Assembly (NCBI GenBank): GCA_016783065.1
Contig: JADHXI010000004.1
Location: 1 to 59,453, forward strand
Direction: 5' to 3'
DNA from: Desulfobacteraceae bacterium
Lineage (GTDB): Bacteria > Desulfobacterota > DSM-4660 > Desulfatiglandales > Desulfatiglandaceae
Length of the DNA: 59,453 nt
The position numbers and the translations under genes are program-made. Below are positions 32,828-42,294 of the stretch, piece after piece (within the stretch, counting starts at the first letter, position 1; every line of letters begins with the position of its first letter). The notes beneath the pieces were generated by a model. It worked only from the letters and a program-made list of their open reading frames with translations, did no database searches and was not told where the DNA came from.

Positions 32828-33232
32828 ATGAAAGAAATCAATGAATTGATCTTACCCGATGATCTTCGTTATGCAGTGGATCATGAATGGGCCAGGGTGG
32901 AAGGCGATAGGGTAAGGGTCGGGCTCGACGACTATGCACAGGATCAGCTCGGGGACATCGTCTTTGTGGAACTGCCACAGCCGGGTGAAACACTTGAAAG
33001 GGGGCAGGAATTTGCAACCGTGGAATCGGTCAAGGCCGTTGTGGAGTGCTATCTGCCTGTCAGTGGAGAAATTGTCGCCGTAAACAAACAGCTTGAGGAT
33101 TCCCCGGAACTGATGAACGAAAGTTCCTACGGTGACGGATGGATGGTGGAGGTCAACCCCAAAGACCTCTCCGAAATGGACGACCTTATGACCAGCGCTG
33201 AGAACCTGGAAAGGCTGAAAGGAGCAGAATAA
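32828..33232 (+). CDS. gcvH: Glycine cleavage system H protein
   Basis: Protein of 134 residues, slightly longer than the common 125-130. The lipoyl Lys is K69 in ATVESVKAVVE. Other features: YAVDHEWARVEGDRVRVGLDDYAQDQLGDIVFVELP and the C-terminal helix after NPKDLSEMDDLM. GAAGGAGAG precedes the ATG at 32828; the frame is open to 32702 but that region is leader. The next gene starts directly after its stop. It carries the aminomethyl group between P-protein and the GcvT fusion encoded divergently. Confidence 0.95.
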   Translation: MKEINELILPDDLRYAVDHEWARVEGDRVRVGLDDYAQDQLGDIVFVELPQPGETLERGQEFATVESVKAVVECYLPVSGEIVAVNKQLEDSPELMNESSYGDGWMVEVNPKDLSEMDDLMTSAENLERLKGAE

Positions 33233-34564
33233 ATGCACTTATTGCCCCATACCGATGAAGATATCGCCTCAATGCTTGAGGCTGTGGGGGTGAAGGACCT
33301 GGACGCCCTTTTTTCTACAGTCCCTGAGGATTGCCGTTTGAAGGGAAAACTGGATCTGCCAAAGGCCTTGAGTGAATGGGAACTGAACCATCATATGGAG
33401 GCCCTCTCTTCCACCATGGGTGTAAGCCCCGCGTACAAGGTTTTCATAGGGGCTGGCAGTTATGAGCATTTTATCCCTGCCTCGGTTTCTTACCTCTTGG
33501 GCCGCTCCGAGTTTGTGACATCTTATACCCCCTACCAGCCCGAGATGAGCCAGGGGACACTACAGGCCATTTATGAGTATCAGACCCTTATTGCCCGTCT
33601 CCTGGGCATGGAGGTGGCAACCGCCTCCCACTATGATGGCGCCGCTGCCCTGGCCGAGTCATTGCTAATGGCCATCCGGGCGACCAAACGGACAAAGGTG
33701 GCCGTCTCAGGTCTTGTCCATCCCCTGTATCGACGGGTCGTTCAGACCTATTTTGAGCCTACCGGCTATGAGGTCCTGGAACTTCCCTATCTTAAAGAGG
33801 GTGTGACGGAACTTGCCGCGCTCAGGGAAATGGATGATCTCGCAGCCGTTGCGATCCAGTCGCCCAACTTCTTCGGATGCATTGAAGACCTTGAAGGGAC
33901 AGCCCAAGCGGTCCATGACACGGGAGCCCTCTTGGTGGCCGGATTTACCGAGGCCGTTGCCTATGGCCTGCTCAAGAATCCGGGAAGCCAGGGTGCCGAT
34001 ATCGTTTGCGGAGAGGGCCAGAGTCTTGGTATCCCCCGCTCCTTCGGTGGACCGGGTCTTGGAGTTCTTGCAAGCAGACAAAAATTTATGCGCAGTCTCC
34101 CCGGACGTCTGGTGGGTCAGACCAAGGATCTGGATGGGAAAAGGGGGTTTGTTTTGACCCTCGCCACAAGGGAGCAGCATATTCGCAGGGAAAAGGCCAC
34201 GTCCAACATCTGCACCAACAACAGCCTTTGTGCCCTGGCAGCTGCCATGTACATGGCCTCTCTGGGGGGTACGGGAATGCGGGAACTTGGCGCCCTCAAC
34301 CATGATAAGGCCGAATACCTCAAGGGTGAACTAAAAAGTGCAGGGTTTGGGATCACTTTCGACCGGCCCACATTCAACGAGTTTGTTGTGGAATTTCCAC
34401 CGGGGTTTGAAGTTACCTACAACCATCTCCTGGAAAAAGGGATCGTGGCAGGGCTTTCCCTTGCCCCTTATTACCCCGAACTTGCCAACCACTATCTGAT
34501 GTGTGTAACGGAAATCATCTCCAGGGAGGATATGGACACCCTGGTCAGGGAGGTGAAATCATGA
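33233..34564 (+). CDS. gcvPA: Glycine dehydrogenase (decarboxylating) subunit 1
   Basis: Protein of 443 residues, the N-terminal half of the split P-protein typical of anaerobes and thermophiles. Family stretches: FIGAGSYEHFIPASV, SYTPYQPEMSQGTLQAIYEYQTL, ASHYDGAAALAES, SPNFFGCIEDL, RSFGGPGLGVLA, and NICTNNSLCALAAAMYM. With GcvPB it decarboxylates glycine and loads the aminomethyl group onto lipoyl-GcvH. It starts 0 bases after the gcvH stop and its stop overlaps the gcvPB start (ATGA). Confidence 0.95.
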   Translation: MHLLPHTDEDIASMLEAVGVKDLDALFSTVPEDCRLKGKLDLPKALSEWELNHHMEALSSTMGVSPAYKVFIGAGSYEHFIPASVSYLLGRSEFVTSYTPYQPEMSQGTLQAIYEYQTLIARLLGMEVATASHYDGAAALAESLLMAIRATKRTKVAVSGLVHPLYRRVVQTYFEPTGYEVLELPYLKEGVTELAALREMDDLAAVAIQSPNFFGCIEDLEGTAQAVHDTGALLVAGFTEAVAYGLLKNPGSQGADIVCGEGQSLGIPRSFGGPGLGVLASRQKFMRSLPGRLVGQTKDLDGKRGFVLTLATREQHIRREKATSNICTNNSLCALAAAMYMASLGGTGMRELGALNHDKAEYLKGELKSAGFGITFDRPTFNEFVVEFPPGFEVTYNHLLEKGIVAGLSLAPYYPELANHYLMCVTEIISREDMDTLVREVKS

Positions 34565-36018
34565 AAGAGCCTTTGGGTACCACAGGTCTTTTGCTGAATG
34601 AGCCGCTTCTCTGGGAAAAGGGTAAAAAGGGGAGACGCGGGTTCTCCCTGCCCCCGCGTGATATTGAACCCGCACACCTCGATAAGGAGTTCACGGGTGA
34701 GGGCCCGGATTTTCCGGACCTGAGCGAGATGGATGTGGTGCGTCACTATACAAGACTCTCGCAGTGGAATTTTGGGGTGGATACGGGGATGTACCCTTTG
34801 GGCTCCTGCACCATGAAGTACAACCCCAAGACCAATGAAAGACAGGCGGGCCTTTCGGGCCTTTCAACCGCCCACCCCCTGCTTCCGGCAAGTTTGAGCC
34901 AGGGGGTCCTGAAACTGATGTTTGAGTTGGGGAAACACCTTTCCGAAATCACCGGCATGGACGCCACGACCCTTCAGCCTGCAGCGGGTGCCCACGGCGA
35001 GCTGACCGGGATGCTTCTGATTCACGCCTTTCACAAGAGCAAGGGAACGCAGCGTTCAAAGATCATTGTCCCGGATACGGCACACGGGACAAATCCGGCC
35101 AGCGTCGCCCTCTGCGGATACAAGCCAGTGCCTGTAAACTCCGATGAGAAAGGCATCCTTTCCCTAGCGGCGATCTCCCAGGTCATGGATGAGGATACGG
35201 CCGGCATCATGATAACCAACCCCAACACACTTGGACTCTTTGAGGAGAACATCAGAGGGATCGCCCAAACCGTCCATTCGAAGGGGGGGCTGGTCTACTG
35301 TGACGGCGCAAACCTGAATGCAGTGATGGGTGTGGTAAAGATGGGAGACATCGGAGTCGACGTGATGCACCTGAACCTCCACAAGACCTTTTCCACACCC
35401 CATGGGGGCGGGGGTCCCGGGTCGGGACCCGTGTGCGTAAAAAACTCGCTTGAGCCATTTCTGCCGGTCCCGCGCGTGGAAAAAAGGGATGGACAATATG
35501 TGCTGTCAGAAGACTATCCTGAATCGGTGGGCAAGGTCCTGGCCTTTTATGGAAACTTCGGGGTCATGGTGAAGGCCTACAGTTATATCCTGAGCATGGG
35601 ACCGGAGAATCTCAAGAGGGCAAGCCAGCTTGCCGTGTTGAACGCAAACTACATAAAAGAAAAATTAAAGGGGACCCTGCACCTGCCCTATGACAGGCCG
35701 TGTATGCATGAATGCGTCTTTTCGGACAAATACCAGATGGCCAACAAGGTTGCCACCCTGGACATGGCCAAGAGGCTCATGGACTACGGATTTCACCCTC
35801 CAACGGTCTATTTTCCCCTTGTGGTACACGGCGCCATCATGGTGGAACCCACCGAGACCGAGTGCAAGGAAGACCTGGACCAGTTTATTGAGACATTCGA
35901 GGTCATCGCAAAGGAAGCCCGGGAGGACCCGGATCTTCTCCACGAGGCCCCGAGGAAGTGCAAGGTCAGAAGGCTGGATGAAACGACGGCGGCCCGCAAG
36001 CCTTGCCTTGCAGGATAA
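34561..36018 (+). CDS. gcvPB: Glycine dehydrogenase (decarboxylating) subunit 2
   Basis: Protein of 485 residues, C-terminal half of the split P-protein. The PLP-binding Lys is in HLNLHKTFSTPHGGGGPG. Also seen: MYPLGSCTMKYNP, LQPAAGAHGELTG, DTAHGTNPASVALCGY, and VEPTETECKEDLDQF. The start at 34561 overlaps the gcvPA stop; a longer frame from 34501 is inside gcvPA. It forms the heterotetramer with GcvPA. Confidence 0.95.
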   Translation: MKEPLGTTGLLLNEPLLWEKGKKGRRGFSLPPRDIEPAHLDKEFTGEGPDFPDLSEMDVVRHYTRLSQWNFGVDTGMYPLGSCTMKYNPKTNERQAGLSGLSTAHPLLPASLSQGVLKLMFELGKHLSEITGMDATTLQPAAGAHGELTGMLLIHAFHKSKGTQRSKIIVPDTAHGTNPASVALCGYKPVPVNSDEKGILSLAAISQVMDEDTAGIMITNPNTLGLFEENIRGIAQTVHSKGGLVYCDGANLNAVMGVVKMGDIGVDVMHLNLHKTFSTPHGGGGPGSGPVCVKNSLEPFLPVPRVEKRDGQYVLSEDYPESVGKVLAFYGNFGVMVKAYSYILSMGPENLKRASQLAVLNANYIKEKLKGTLHLPYDRPCMHECVFSDKYQMANKVATLDMAKRLMDYGFHPPTVYFPLVVHGAIMVEPTETECKEDLDQFIETFEVIAKEAREDPDLLHEAPRKCKVRRLDETTAARKPCLAG

Positions 36019-36030
36019 GATGAATTTTTC

Positions 36031-37446
36031 ATGAAAGATCAGCCCTTGGAAATCGTCATCGTCGGGTTGGGTGCAGGTGGGCTTTATGCCTCAAAGAGCG
36101 CCCTCAGCTACAACCGAAAGTGCCACGTCACCATCATTGAAAAACGGGATTTTGACCAGTTTTCTCCTTGCGGTCTCCCCTTTGTCATCGAAGGGGTGGT
36201 AACTGACTTTGATGGTCTGAAGTACGATGTCCCTGAGATAAAGAATAAGCTTACCAAACTCCTCAATCACGAAGTGGTCTCTGTTGACCCGCAGGCCAAG
36301 ACAGTCAAGGCGGTAAATGTATCCACCTCGGAGACAAGAAAGCTCAGGTATGATGCATTGATACTTGCAACGGGTGCATCCCCAATCAACCTCCCCATTC
36401 CCGGGGCAAGGGAACTGAAGGGAAAAGGGGTCCATTTCGTCTCAGACATCGAGGACAGCAGGGCCCTCCTCGATGCGGCAAAGGCATCCGGAAAGAAAAG
36501 GGCCGTGGTGGTTGGCGGTGGCGCTACGGGCCTTGAGGTTGCGGTGGGGTTGAGGAAACTGGGGCTTGACGTGGCGGTCACCAAGAGGACCGAACCCCCG
36601 TTCCCCAGGAATCTGGACCCTGAGATGGGGAAGATGATTGTTGAGCATTTGGAGGGCCTGGGAATAAGGGTCCTCTTTGGTAAGGGAATAGACCGCATCA
36701 ACGGGGTCACCCATGTGGAATCGACGGAGATCTCAGGTGAAACCATCGACTGTGACATCGTGGTCATGGCCGTGGGGATGCGACCAAATTCCAATTTGGC
36801 CGAAACCATGAGCGTAAAGACCACAGAGGGGATGGTCCTGGTGAACAACCGAATGGAAACCTCTCTAAAAGACGTCTATGCGGTTGGAGATCTGGTTCAA
36901 ACCTATTCCCGAATAGATGGAACCCCCGTTACCATGCAGCTTGCCACATCCGCCTACCGGCAGGGGATGACAGCGGGGATAAATGCGGCCGGCGGAAACA
37001 GCCCCTATCCGGGGGGGCTCAATACCCTGCTTACAGTGGTGGGTGGCTTGGAAATCGCCGCCACCGGGTATACCCTGGAGACGGCCAAAAACCTGGGGTA
37101 TGATGCCAGGGCGGTATCCACCAAACGAGACATAAGACCCCATTACATGCCCAACCCAAAAAAAATGAACCTGAGGGTCATTGCGGAGAGCAGTAACGGG
37201 AAGATTCTCGGGGCACAGGCCATTGGGGAAGAAGGGGCCGGTTGGCGGATCAACATCTTTGCCCTGGCCATACACGGCGGCATGACCCTTTACGATATCA
37301 TGGACGCGGAACTCTCTTACAACCCCCCTGTCTCCCAGATGTATGACCCCATCTCCCAGGTGGCCGAGATCGCCCTCAAGCGTCTCAGGCTCCCGCCCAA
37401 AGAATGTGACAAGGTCTTTTTTCCCGAAACAAGACAACCCGAGTAG
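36031..37446 (+). CDS. FAD-dependent pyridine nucleotide-disulfide oxidoreductase, CoA-disulfide reductase/NADH oxidase type
   Basis: Flavoprotein of 471 residues with two dinucleotide folds (IVGLGAGGLYAS at 9-21 and VVVGGGATGLEVAVGL), a FAD-closing YAVGDLVQTY, and a C-terminal dimerisation domain. The redox-active Cys is single: C47 in FSPCGLPFVI, as in CoA-disulfide reductases and NADH oxidases, not the CxxxxC of dihydrolipoamide dehydrogenase. It sits 12 bases after gcvPB and before lipB, where an L-protein gene might be expected, so it could take part in reoxidising the H-protein. That is inference from position. Confidence 0.87.
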   Translation: MKDQPLEIVIVGLGAGGLYASKSALSYNRKCHVTIIEKRDFDQFSPCGLPFVIEGVVTDFDGLKYDVPEIKNKLTKLLNHEVVSVDPQAKTVKAVNVSTSETRKLRYDALILATGASPINLPIPGARELKGKGVHFVSDIEDSRALLDAAKASGKKRAVVVGGGATGLEVAVGLRKLGLDVAVTKRTEPPFPRNLDPEMGKMIVEHLEGLGIRVLFGKGIDRINGVTHVESTEISGETIDCDIVVMAVGMRPNSNLAETMSVKTTEGMVLVNNRMETSLKDVYAVGDLVQTYSRIDGTPVTMQLATSAYRQGMTAGINAAGGNSPYPGGLNTLLTVVGGLEIAATGYTLETAKNLGYDARAVSTKRDIRPHYMPNPKKMNLRVIAESSNGKILGAQAIGEEGAGWRINIFALAIHGGMTLYDIMDAELSYNPPVSQMYDPISQVAEIALKRLRLPPKECDKVFFPETRQPE

Positions 37447-37470
37447 GACTAGGCAAAGGACATCAAAAGG

Positions 37471-38199
37471 GTGACGCACACACGGGGAGAGAAAAAGTGG
37501 TTTTTGACCGAGCTTCCGGTTGTTGATTATGGGAAGGCCCGGGATCTCCAGCTCAGGCTTGTGGCTGAAAGGAAAACAGGCGTCATTGACACAGACATTG
37601 TCCTTATGCTGGAGCATCCCCCTGTTTTTACCCTCGGCCGGAGGGGGGGAATAGAAAACCTTACCGTCTCAAAGGAATTTTTGGAAAAAGAAGGGGTTTC
37701 CGTAATCCAGGTGGAGCGGGGCGGGGATATTACCTTCCACGGTCCGGGTCAGATCGTGGCCTACCCCATTTTAGACCTGAACGAGACACGGCTGAGCGTG
37801 ACCGATTATGTGGAATGCCTGGAAGAGGTCATGATTTGTACGGCGGCCGACTGGGGGGTCATGGCGGAGAGAAACCCCATCAACAGAGGAGTTTGGGTCG
37901 ACCTTAAAAAATTGGGGAGCATCGGAGTAGCCGTACGCAAAGGGATCTCCTTTCATGGGATGGCACTCAACGTCAATCTATCTCTTACGCCTTTTAGCTG
38001 GATAAATCCGTGCGGCCTCGAAGGTGTTGCTGTAACCTCTCTGGAAAAGGAATTGGAGCAGAAGATATCCATGGAGCAGGTGCGGAGGAGAGTGAAACAT
38101 CACATTGAAAGGGTCTTCGGAGTTGAGCTTGTTCCCAAAAATCTCTCGGAACTGCCTAGGCTACAAACTGCATTGTCACCGAGAGTTACAAGCGACTAA
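37471..38199 (+). CDS. lipB: Octanoyl-[acyl-carrier protein] transferase
   Basis: LipB of 242 residues, starting at GTG 37471 with AAAGGA about 10 bases upstream. Motifs: EHPPVFTLGRRGG, ERGGDITFHGPGQIVAYPILDL, KLGSIGVAVR with the catalytic Lys, FHGMALNVNL, and NPCGLEGVAVTSL with the thioester-forming Cys. It moves octanoyl from ACP to lipoyl domains, here most obviously GcvH. No lipA is in the window. Confidence 0.94.
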   Translation: MTHTRGEKKWFLTELPVVDYGKARDLQLRLVAERKTGVIDTDIVLMLEHPPVFTLGRRGGIENLTVSKEFLEKEGVSVIQVERGGDITFHGPGQIVAYPILDLNETRLSVTDYVECLEEVMICTAADWGVMAERNPINRGVWVDLKKLGSIGVAVRKGISFHGMALNVNLSLTPFSWINPCGLEGVAVTSLEKELEQKISMEQVRRRVKHHIERVFGVELVPKNLSELPRLQTALSPRVTSD

Positions 38200-38288
38200 A
38201 GTAACCTGAAATTTACCTCGTTAAATGCTAAGCCTTGTTTCACTGGGGTGTCTAACCGCCGTCCTGGATTCCAGCTTCAGGAACGGGG

Positions 38289-39497
38289 TCATGAATACCC
38301 GAGAATCTCAATAAAGGAAGACAGTTTGCTTACGGTCAATTCACTCGAATAGTTTCGCTCGTCAGTCATATCTCCCTCAAGGTTTAACGCTGGTAGACCC
38401 CTTTCTTTCATGGCATCTCGGACTAGAGGGAAGGCAATATTTTCGCCATGGCAGGCCGGTGTGGCAAAATGAATTGTCCCATCGACATCATATTCTTCCG
38501 CAAGGTTTACCAGTGCTTTGACTCTTTTTTCCGCTCTTCCAACATGGTGATTTTCGAGCGCTTTACGAGCCAGCGAGTCAAAAGGATCACTTTCATCAAG
38601 CTCTGACCACCAAACCCTTGCCGCTTCCACCATGGGGACACTAACAGAGTGTTCTTTCAAGGTAACAAATATGTTGGTTTGTTGGACCGGTACCCAGGGA
38701 TACCAAAGAACCCGATATTTTTCCGGTAAGGCGGTCCCGTTGTGAATCCTCTCCTCCAACTCTTTGATAATCAATTGATGGATGTCATCCCTCAAAGGAG
38801 ATCCCCAGAAGAGGGCGCCACCCAGGGCAAGCAAGCATGCCTTAACCGGATTGTAGGGGAACGGTTTTGATTTCATCAACTCGTTTATCCGTTGCAAGGA
38901 GTTCCTCGCTTTATTTGACCAGCGGATAGCTTCCCTAACTTTATCAATATCCAGTTCTTCCCCCGTTATTGACTGCAATCTTGACGCTATTTCCTTTAAC
39001 TGTGCAGTGACATACTCTATTGACGACATACTGATTTCGTTCGGCACGTCAAAAAGGATACTTTCTTTTCCTTCATGATTTGCGACGATTTCATTTGCCT
39101 TTGCCTTTCCGTGGCAATAATAACTGGAGGTAATATGGAGATCGCCTTTGGGTAGCATACCCTGGATCATACAGGCAATTATCAGGCGGTCAAACGAGCA
39201 GATATCTCTTGAATATCCCCTTTTTTCCGAAGTGATCATAAGGGTTGAGCCATTTCCGCTGGCAGCTGCTGGAAGGTTATTACAGGCAATTTCAAAATCG
39301 AATGGGGTCACGTCAAAGGCCCACAGAAGTTCAGTGGGGAATGCATATCCTGACACATAGACAGTTTTAACATCTTCGTCGTAAGCGCGAACCATGGAAG
39401 AGGCCAACTCCTTCGTAAACAGATCAAAGCCCCGTGGTTTTTTCGCTAATCTCGGCTCCATGAATGCCTCTATCTTTTGAAAACTACTTTTCATCAT
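38289..39497 (-). CDS. 2-Hydroxyacyl-CoA dehydratase-family subunit (HgdB/BcrB-like), larger
   Basis: Protein of 402 residues in the family shared by 2-hydroxyacyl-CoA dehydratases and class I benzoyl-CoA reductases. Seen: SGYAFPTELLWAFDVTPFDFE, SRDICSFDRL, SSYYCHGKAKANE, a helical middle, and FATPACHGENIAFPLVRDAMKERGLPALNLEGDMTDERN near the C-terminus. Cys in DICSF, YYCHG and PACHG are candidate [4Fe-4S] ligands. AAGGAGG precedes the ATG. Downstream of its partner gene by 41 bases on the same strand. The ATP-dependent activator these enzymes need is not in the window. Confidence 0.87.
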   Translation of the reverse strand: MMKSSFQKIEAFMEPRLAKKPRGFDLFTKELASSMVRAYDEDVKTVYVSGYAFPTELLWAFDVTPFDFEIACNNLPAAASGNGSTLMITSEKRGYSRDICSFDRLIIACMIQGMLPKGDLHITSSYYCHGKAKANEIVANHEGKESILFDVPNEISMSSIEYVTAQLKEIASRLQSITGEELDIDKVREAIRWSNKARNSLQRINELMKSKPFPYNPVKACLLALGGALFWGSPLRDDIHQLIIKELEERIHNGTALPEKYRVLWYPWVPVQQTNIFVTLKEHSVSVPMVEAARVWWSELDESDPFDSLARKALENHHVGRAEKRVKALVNLAEEYDVDGTIHFATPACHGENIAFPLVRDAMKERGLPALNLEGDMTDERNYSSELTVSKLSSFIEILGYS

Positions 39498-39538
39498 TTT
39501 TCGCCTCCTTTGGAAATAAGAGATTTCATGTCCATTGA

Positions 39539-40591
39539 CTACAAAACATCCCCCCTCACTATTTCAAGAAAAGCCTCAACCCTGATCTTCAACCGCTCAA
39601 CATCGGTCAAGAGATAATCATTTTCAAGGACCAATAAAGGGACTTGGTTCTCTTGCAAAAACTGTTCAATTTGAGGTATCTCAAAGAGGCTATAATCACA
39701 GTATTTAAGATTGCTATAGATGATACCCCCAATCGAATAATTCTGAATCAACTCCTTTAACCGTTCGATCCTTAGGTCAAATCCAGGCATTCTGGGACAG
39801 GGCGGCTTGAGCAAATATCTTCGGGCCAGGGATTCAATTTTGTCAGGACCAGCTTCCACGAGATCAGAGTAATGTTTCAACCCTTTGCAGGTATCAAAAA
39901 TAATGACTGAGCCTTTGGCATTTTCTACCAAATCAAACAGCGTGGGATTATCAAGGGTATTCCCCATCACAAGAATTCGTGCATTGTCTGCATTTGAGCT
40001 GTCCGAAGGCCTTGGTTTAAAGGCAAGATCTTCCAGCTTCAGCGTTTCATCATCCTTTGGAGAACTCATCTCCTCCTGGCACAGAGAGAAAAGCTCACTT
40101 CCTTTGAGGCGGGGTGGGAACTCTTTTTGCCCTTCAAAAATCTTCCCAAACATTACCCTGCGATTGTTCATGAGAGAGATCGCTGATTGAAGTTTCGGCG
40201 ATATATCGACATCATAGGTCTTTTCTAAACCTTTTTGCAGCGCTTGTAGTTGATCAGAAAAATATCTTATGCCGTATTTGTCTCTATTCTTTGGTACCTC
40301 CAGCATGAATGTAAAAGGAGTTTGAACGTATCGCGTCCATAGGTCATACAATTTCCGCATACCATCGCACGAGTTTGTGAAAATGATTCCATCCAGATGC
40401 TCTAGTCTATTTCTCAAACCTGAATCCAGGATGTTCTTTAGATAAGGGCAAATATTTGAAAATACGTACGAATCAACTTTTCTTAGTTCTTTGACTTGCC
40501 CTTTAAGCCTCACAGGTTCCAAGCCCGAAGCTATTATCAATTCCTCCGGAACGTACGAACAAAACCAGCCTATCCTCTTCTTGTCTTCCAT
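39539..40591 (-). CDS. 2-Hydroxyacyl-CoA dehydratase-family subunit (HgdA/BcrC-like), smaller
   Basis: Protein of 350 residues of the same family, more divergent. Seen: GWFCSYVPEELIIASGLEPVRLKG, SNICPYLKNILDSG, GIIFTNSCDGMRKLYD, FDTCKGLKHYSDL, GGIIYSNLKYCDYSLFEIPQIEQFL, and VPLLVLENDYLL. Cys in NICPY, NSCDG and LKYCD are probable cluster ligands. GGGAGGAAA is just before the ATG at 40591; a longer frame to 40633 has no ribosome site. With the next gene it likely forms the Fe-S heterodimer, acting on an unknown acyl-CoA. The TetR gene ends 71 bases upstream. Confidence 0.85.
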   Translation of the reverse strand: MEDKKRIGWFCSYVPEELIIASGLEPVRLKGQVKELRKVDSYVFSNICPYLKNILDSGLRNRLEHLDGIIFTNSCDGMRKLYDLWTRYVQTPFTFMLEVPKNRDKYGIRYFSDQLQALQKGLEKTYDVDISPKLQSAISLMNNRRVMFGKIFEGQKEFPPRLKGSELFSLCQEEMSSPKDDETLKLEDLAFKPRPSDSSNADNARILVMGNTLDNPTLFDLVENAKGSVIIFDTCKGLKHYSDLVEAGPDKIESLARRYLLKPPCPRMPGFDLRIERLKELIQNYSIGGIIYSNLKYCDYSLFEIPQIEQFLQENQVPLLVLENDYLLTDVERLKIRVEAFLEIVRGDVL

Positions 40592-40662
40592 GATTTCCTC
40601 CCCCTTGGCCGAATACACCACCTCACGACCCAAAAAATGGACGTTTATGTGAAAGGGGTGAA

Positions 40663-41259
40663 TCAGGCTTTTATCGATTCCAGTAAATGATCTATGATTT
40701 TGGCAACTGTTTTTTCGTTAAATTCTTCCTTGAACGAGAGAAGATTCATCATGTTCATCAAAATACCCACGCCGTCGAAAAGCCAGCCCAGAACGGCGGA
40801 ATTCACATCTTTCCTGAAAGAGCCTTCCTGTATCCCTCTCTGGATGACCTTATTAATCAAGTCCATATAATTCTGATGATCCTGGTGCAGCCTCTTGAGG
40901 ATCTCCGGGTTCTCAACCTCGGCTATAGCCTGAAACTGAACCCTTAGTTCATCGGGGTGCTTGCTCATTCGCCTGAAATAGGTAAGACCCATATTTCGCA
41001 GTGCCCTGTAGGTGTTTGGTTCTTTATTGATCTCCTCCTGCCAAAAAGTGAGGATTCTTGACGACATATGCTTGAGTACTTTTAGATAGATGGCATTTTT
41101 CGAGGGGAAATGCTTGTATACGGCCGCCTCCGAAATACCGGCTTCACTAGCGATATCCGCCACTCTTGCCGATTGATAATTGTTTCTGGCAAAAACTTTA
41201 ACCGCACACTTGAGTATCTGTTCTTTGCGTTTTTCAGCGGGCAGTCTTTTTTGAGGCAT
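40663..41259 (-). CDS. TetR family transcriptional regulator
   Basis: Regulator of 198 residues. The N-terminal HTH reads ILKCAVKVFARNNYQSARVADIASEAGISEAAVYKHFPSKNAIYLKVL in pieces typical of the family; the C-terminal domain is all-helical and of the length of FadR-like members that sense acyl-CoAs. AAGGGG precedes the ATG. It lies upstream of the dehydratase-like pair on the same strand and divergent from an SDR gene, with a palindrome 15 bases before its own start. It probably represses itself, the pair and the SDR until an acyl-CoA binds (inference). Confidence 0.9.
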   Translation of the reverse strand: MPQKRLPAEKRKEQILKCAVKVFARNNYQSARVADIASEAGISEAAVYKHFPSKNAIYLKVLKHMSSRILTFWQEEINKEPNTYRALRNMGLTYFRRMSKHPDELRVQFQAIAEVENPEILKRLHQDHQNYMDLINKVIQRGIQEGSFRKDVNSAVLGWLFDGVGILMNMMNLLSFKEEFNEKTVAKIIDHLLESIKA

Positions 41260-41273
41260 GATTTTCCCCTTAA

Positions 41274-41289
41274 GTAAGTTAGAACTTAC
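41274..41289. promoter_or_regulatory. Probable TetR operator palindrome
   Basis: GTAAGTT AG AACTTAC is a perfect 7+7 palindrome with a 2-base centre, inside the longer near-palindrome TTAAGTAAGTTAGAACTTAC. It is 15 bases upstream of the tetR start and resembles the FadR-type TetR sites with paired TTACT/AGTAA halves. Confidence 0.65.
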
Positions 41290-41493
41290 TAACTATTATT
41301 CCAACAAGAAACCACTTGTCAAGCTGGAATTTCATCCAATCGTGTGTAAAGGGACAAATCTGCTCTTTACTCTTTCGTGATTTTTGATATGAATCAAGAG
41401 CCTGATAAGGCGAATTCACAGCAGTCACATCTGGTTGTATAATTACATTCCTGATGTGACCCCATTCTTCACAACAAAAAGGGAGGGTCATTC

Positions 41494-42294
41494 ATGGCTG
41501 ATCGGCTGGAAGGAAAAGTGGCAATGGTGGTTGGCGCCGGCCAGACGGCTGGGGATACGATCGGTAATGGCCGCGCCATATCATTGCTCTTTGCACGGGA
41601 AGGCGCCCGCGTTTTTCTTATAGACCGCCGGCTGGAATCCGCTGAGGAAACACGGGTGATGATCGAAAACCAAGGGGGTGAAGCCTTTTCCTTTGAAGCG
41701 GATATTACTCAGGCTGAAGACATTAAAGCAATGGTGGAAGCCTGTGTGGGTCGATTTGGTCGAATCGATATCCTGGTCAACAATGTAGGAATCGGGACCG
41801 GCGACGCAGGGCCAGTGCAACTGACGGAAGAGGCGTGGGATCATATCTTCAGCGTAAACTTGAAAGGTGTGTTTCTCACCTGCAAATTTGTTCTCCCTTA
41901 CATGGAAACGCAAGAAAAGGGAGCGATCATTAACATCTCGTCGATCGCCGCGGTATGCATGGCAAACATCCTTGCCTACAAGACTTCCAAGGCCGGCGTC
42001 AATGCCCTGACCCACGCCATCGCCATGAAGTACGCGAAAAAAGGGATTCGGGTCAATGCCATTATGCCCGGGCTTCTAAAAACCCCCATGGCCATAGAAA
42101 GCATTTCTAAAGCCTTGAATATTGACAAAGAAGAATTGATCCGGAGGCGGGATAACGCCGTGCCGCTCAAGGGCGGTATGGGAGACGCTTGGGATACGGC
42201 CTATGCGGCCCTGTTCCTCGCCTCGGATGAAGCCAAGTTTATCACTTCTGTAACGCTTCCCGTAGACGGTGGGCAGTGCGCAAAAATCGGCTAA
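41494..42294 (+). CDS. Short-chain dehydrogenase/reductase
   Basis: Classical SDR of 266 residues. NAD(P) motif VVGAGQTAGDTIGNGRA, with an insertion compared with the usual TGxxxGxG; Asp in LIDRR suggests NAD rather than NADP. NNVGIG, the catalytic Ser in INISSIAA, YKTSK with Tyr and Lys, and the C-terminal PVDGGQCAKIG are all present. GGGAGGGT precedes the ATG. It is divergent from tetR across the operator, so it is probably co-regulated with the dehydratase-like pair and may act on the same hydroxyacyl- or ketoacyl-CoA. Confidence 0.9.
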   Translation: MADRLEGKVAMVVGAGQTAGDTIGNGRAISLLFAREGARVFLIDRRLESAEETRVMIENQGGEAFSFEADITQAEDIKAMVEACVGRFGRIDILVNNVGIGTGDAGPVQLTEEAWDHIFSVNLKGVFLTCKFVLPYMETQEKGAIINISSIAAVCMANILAYKTSKAGVNALTHAIAMKYAKKGIRVNAIMPGLLKTPMAIESISKALNIDKEELIRRRDNAVPLKGGMGDAWDTAYAALFLASDEAKFITSVTLPVDGGQCAKIG

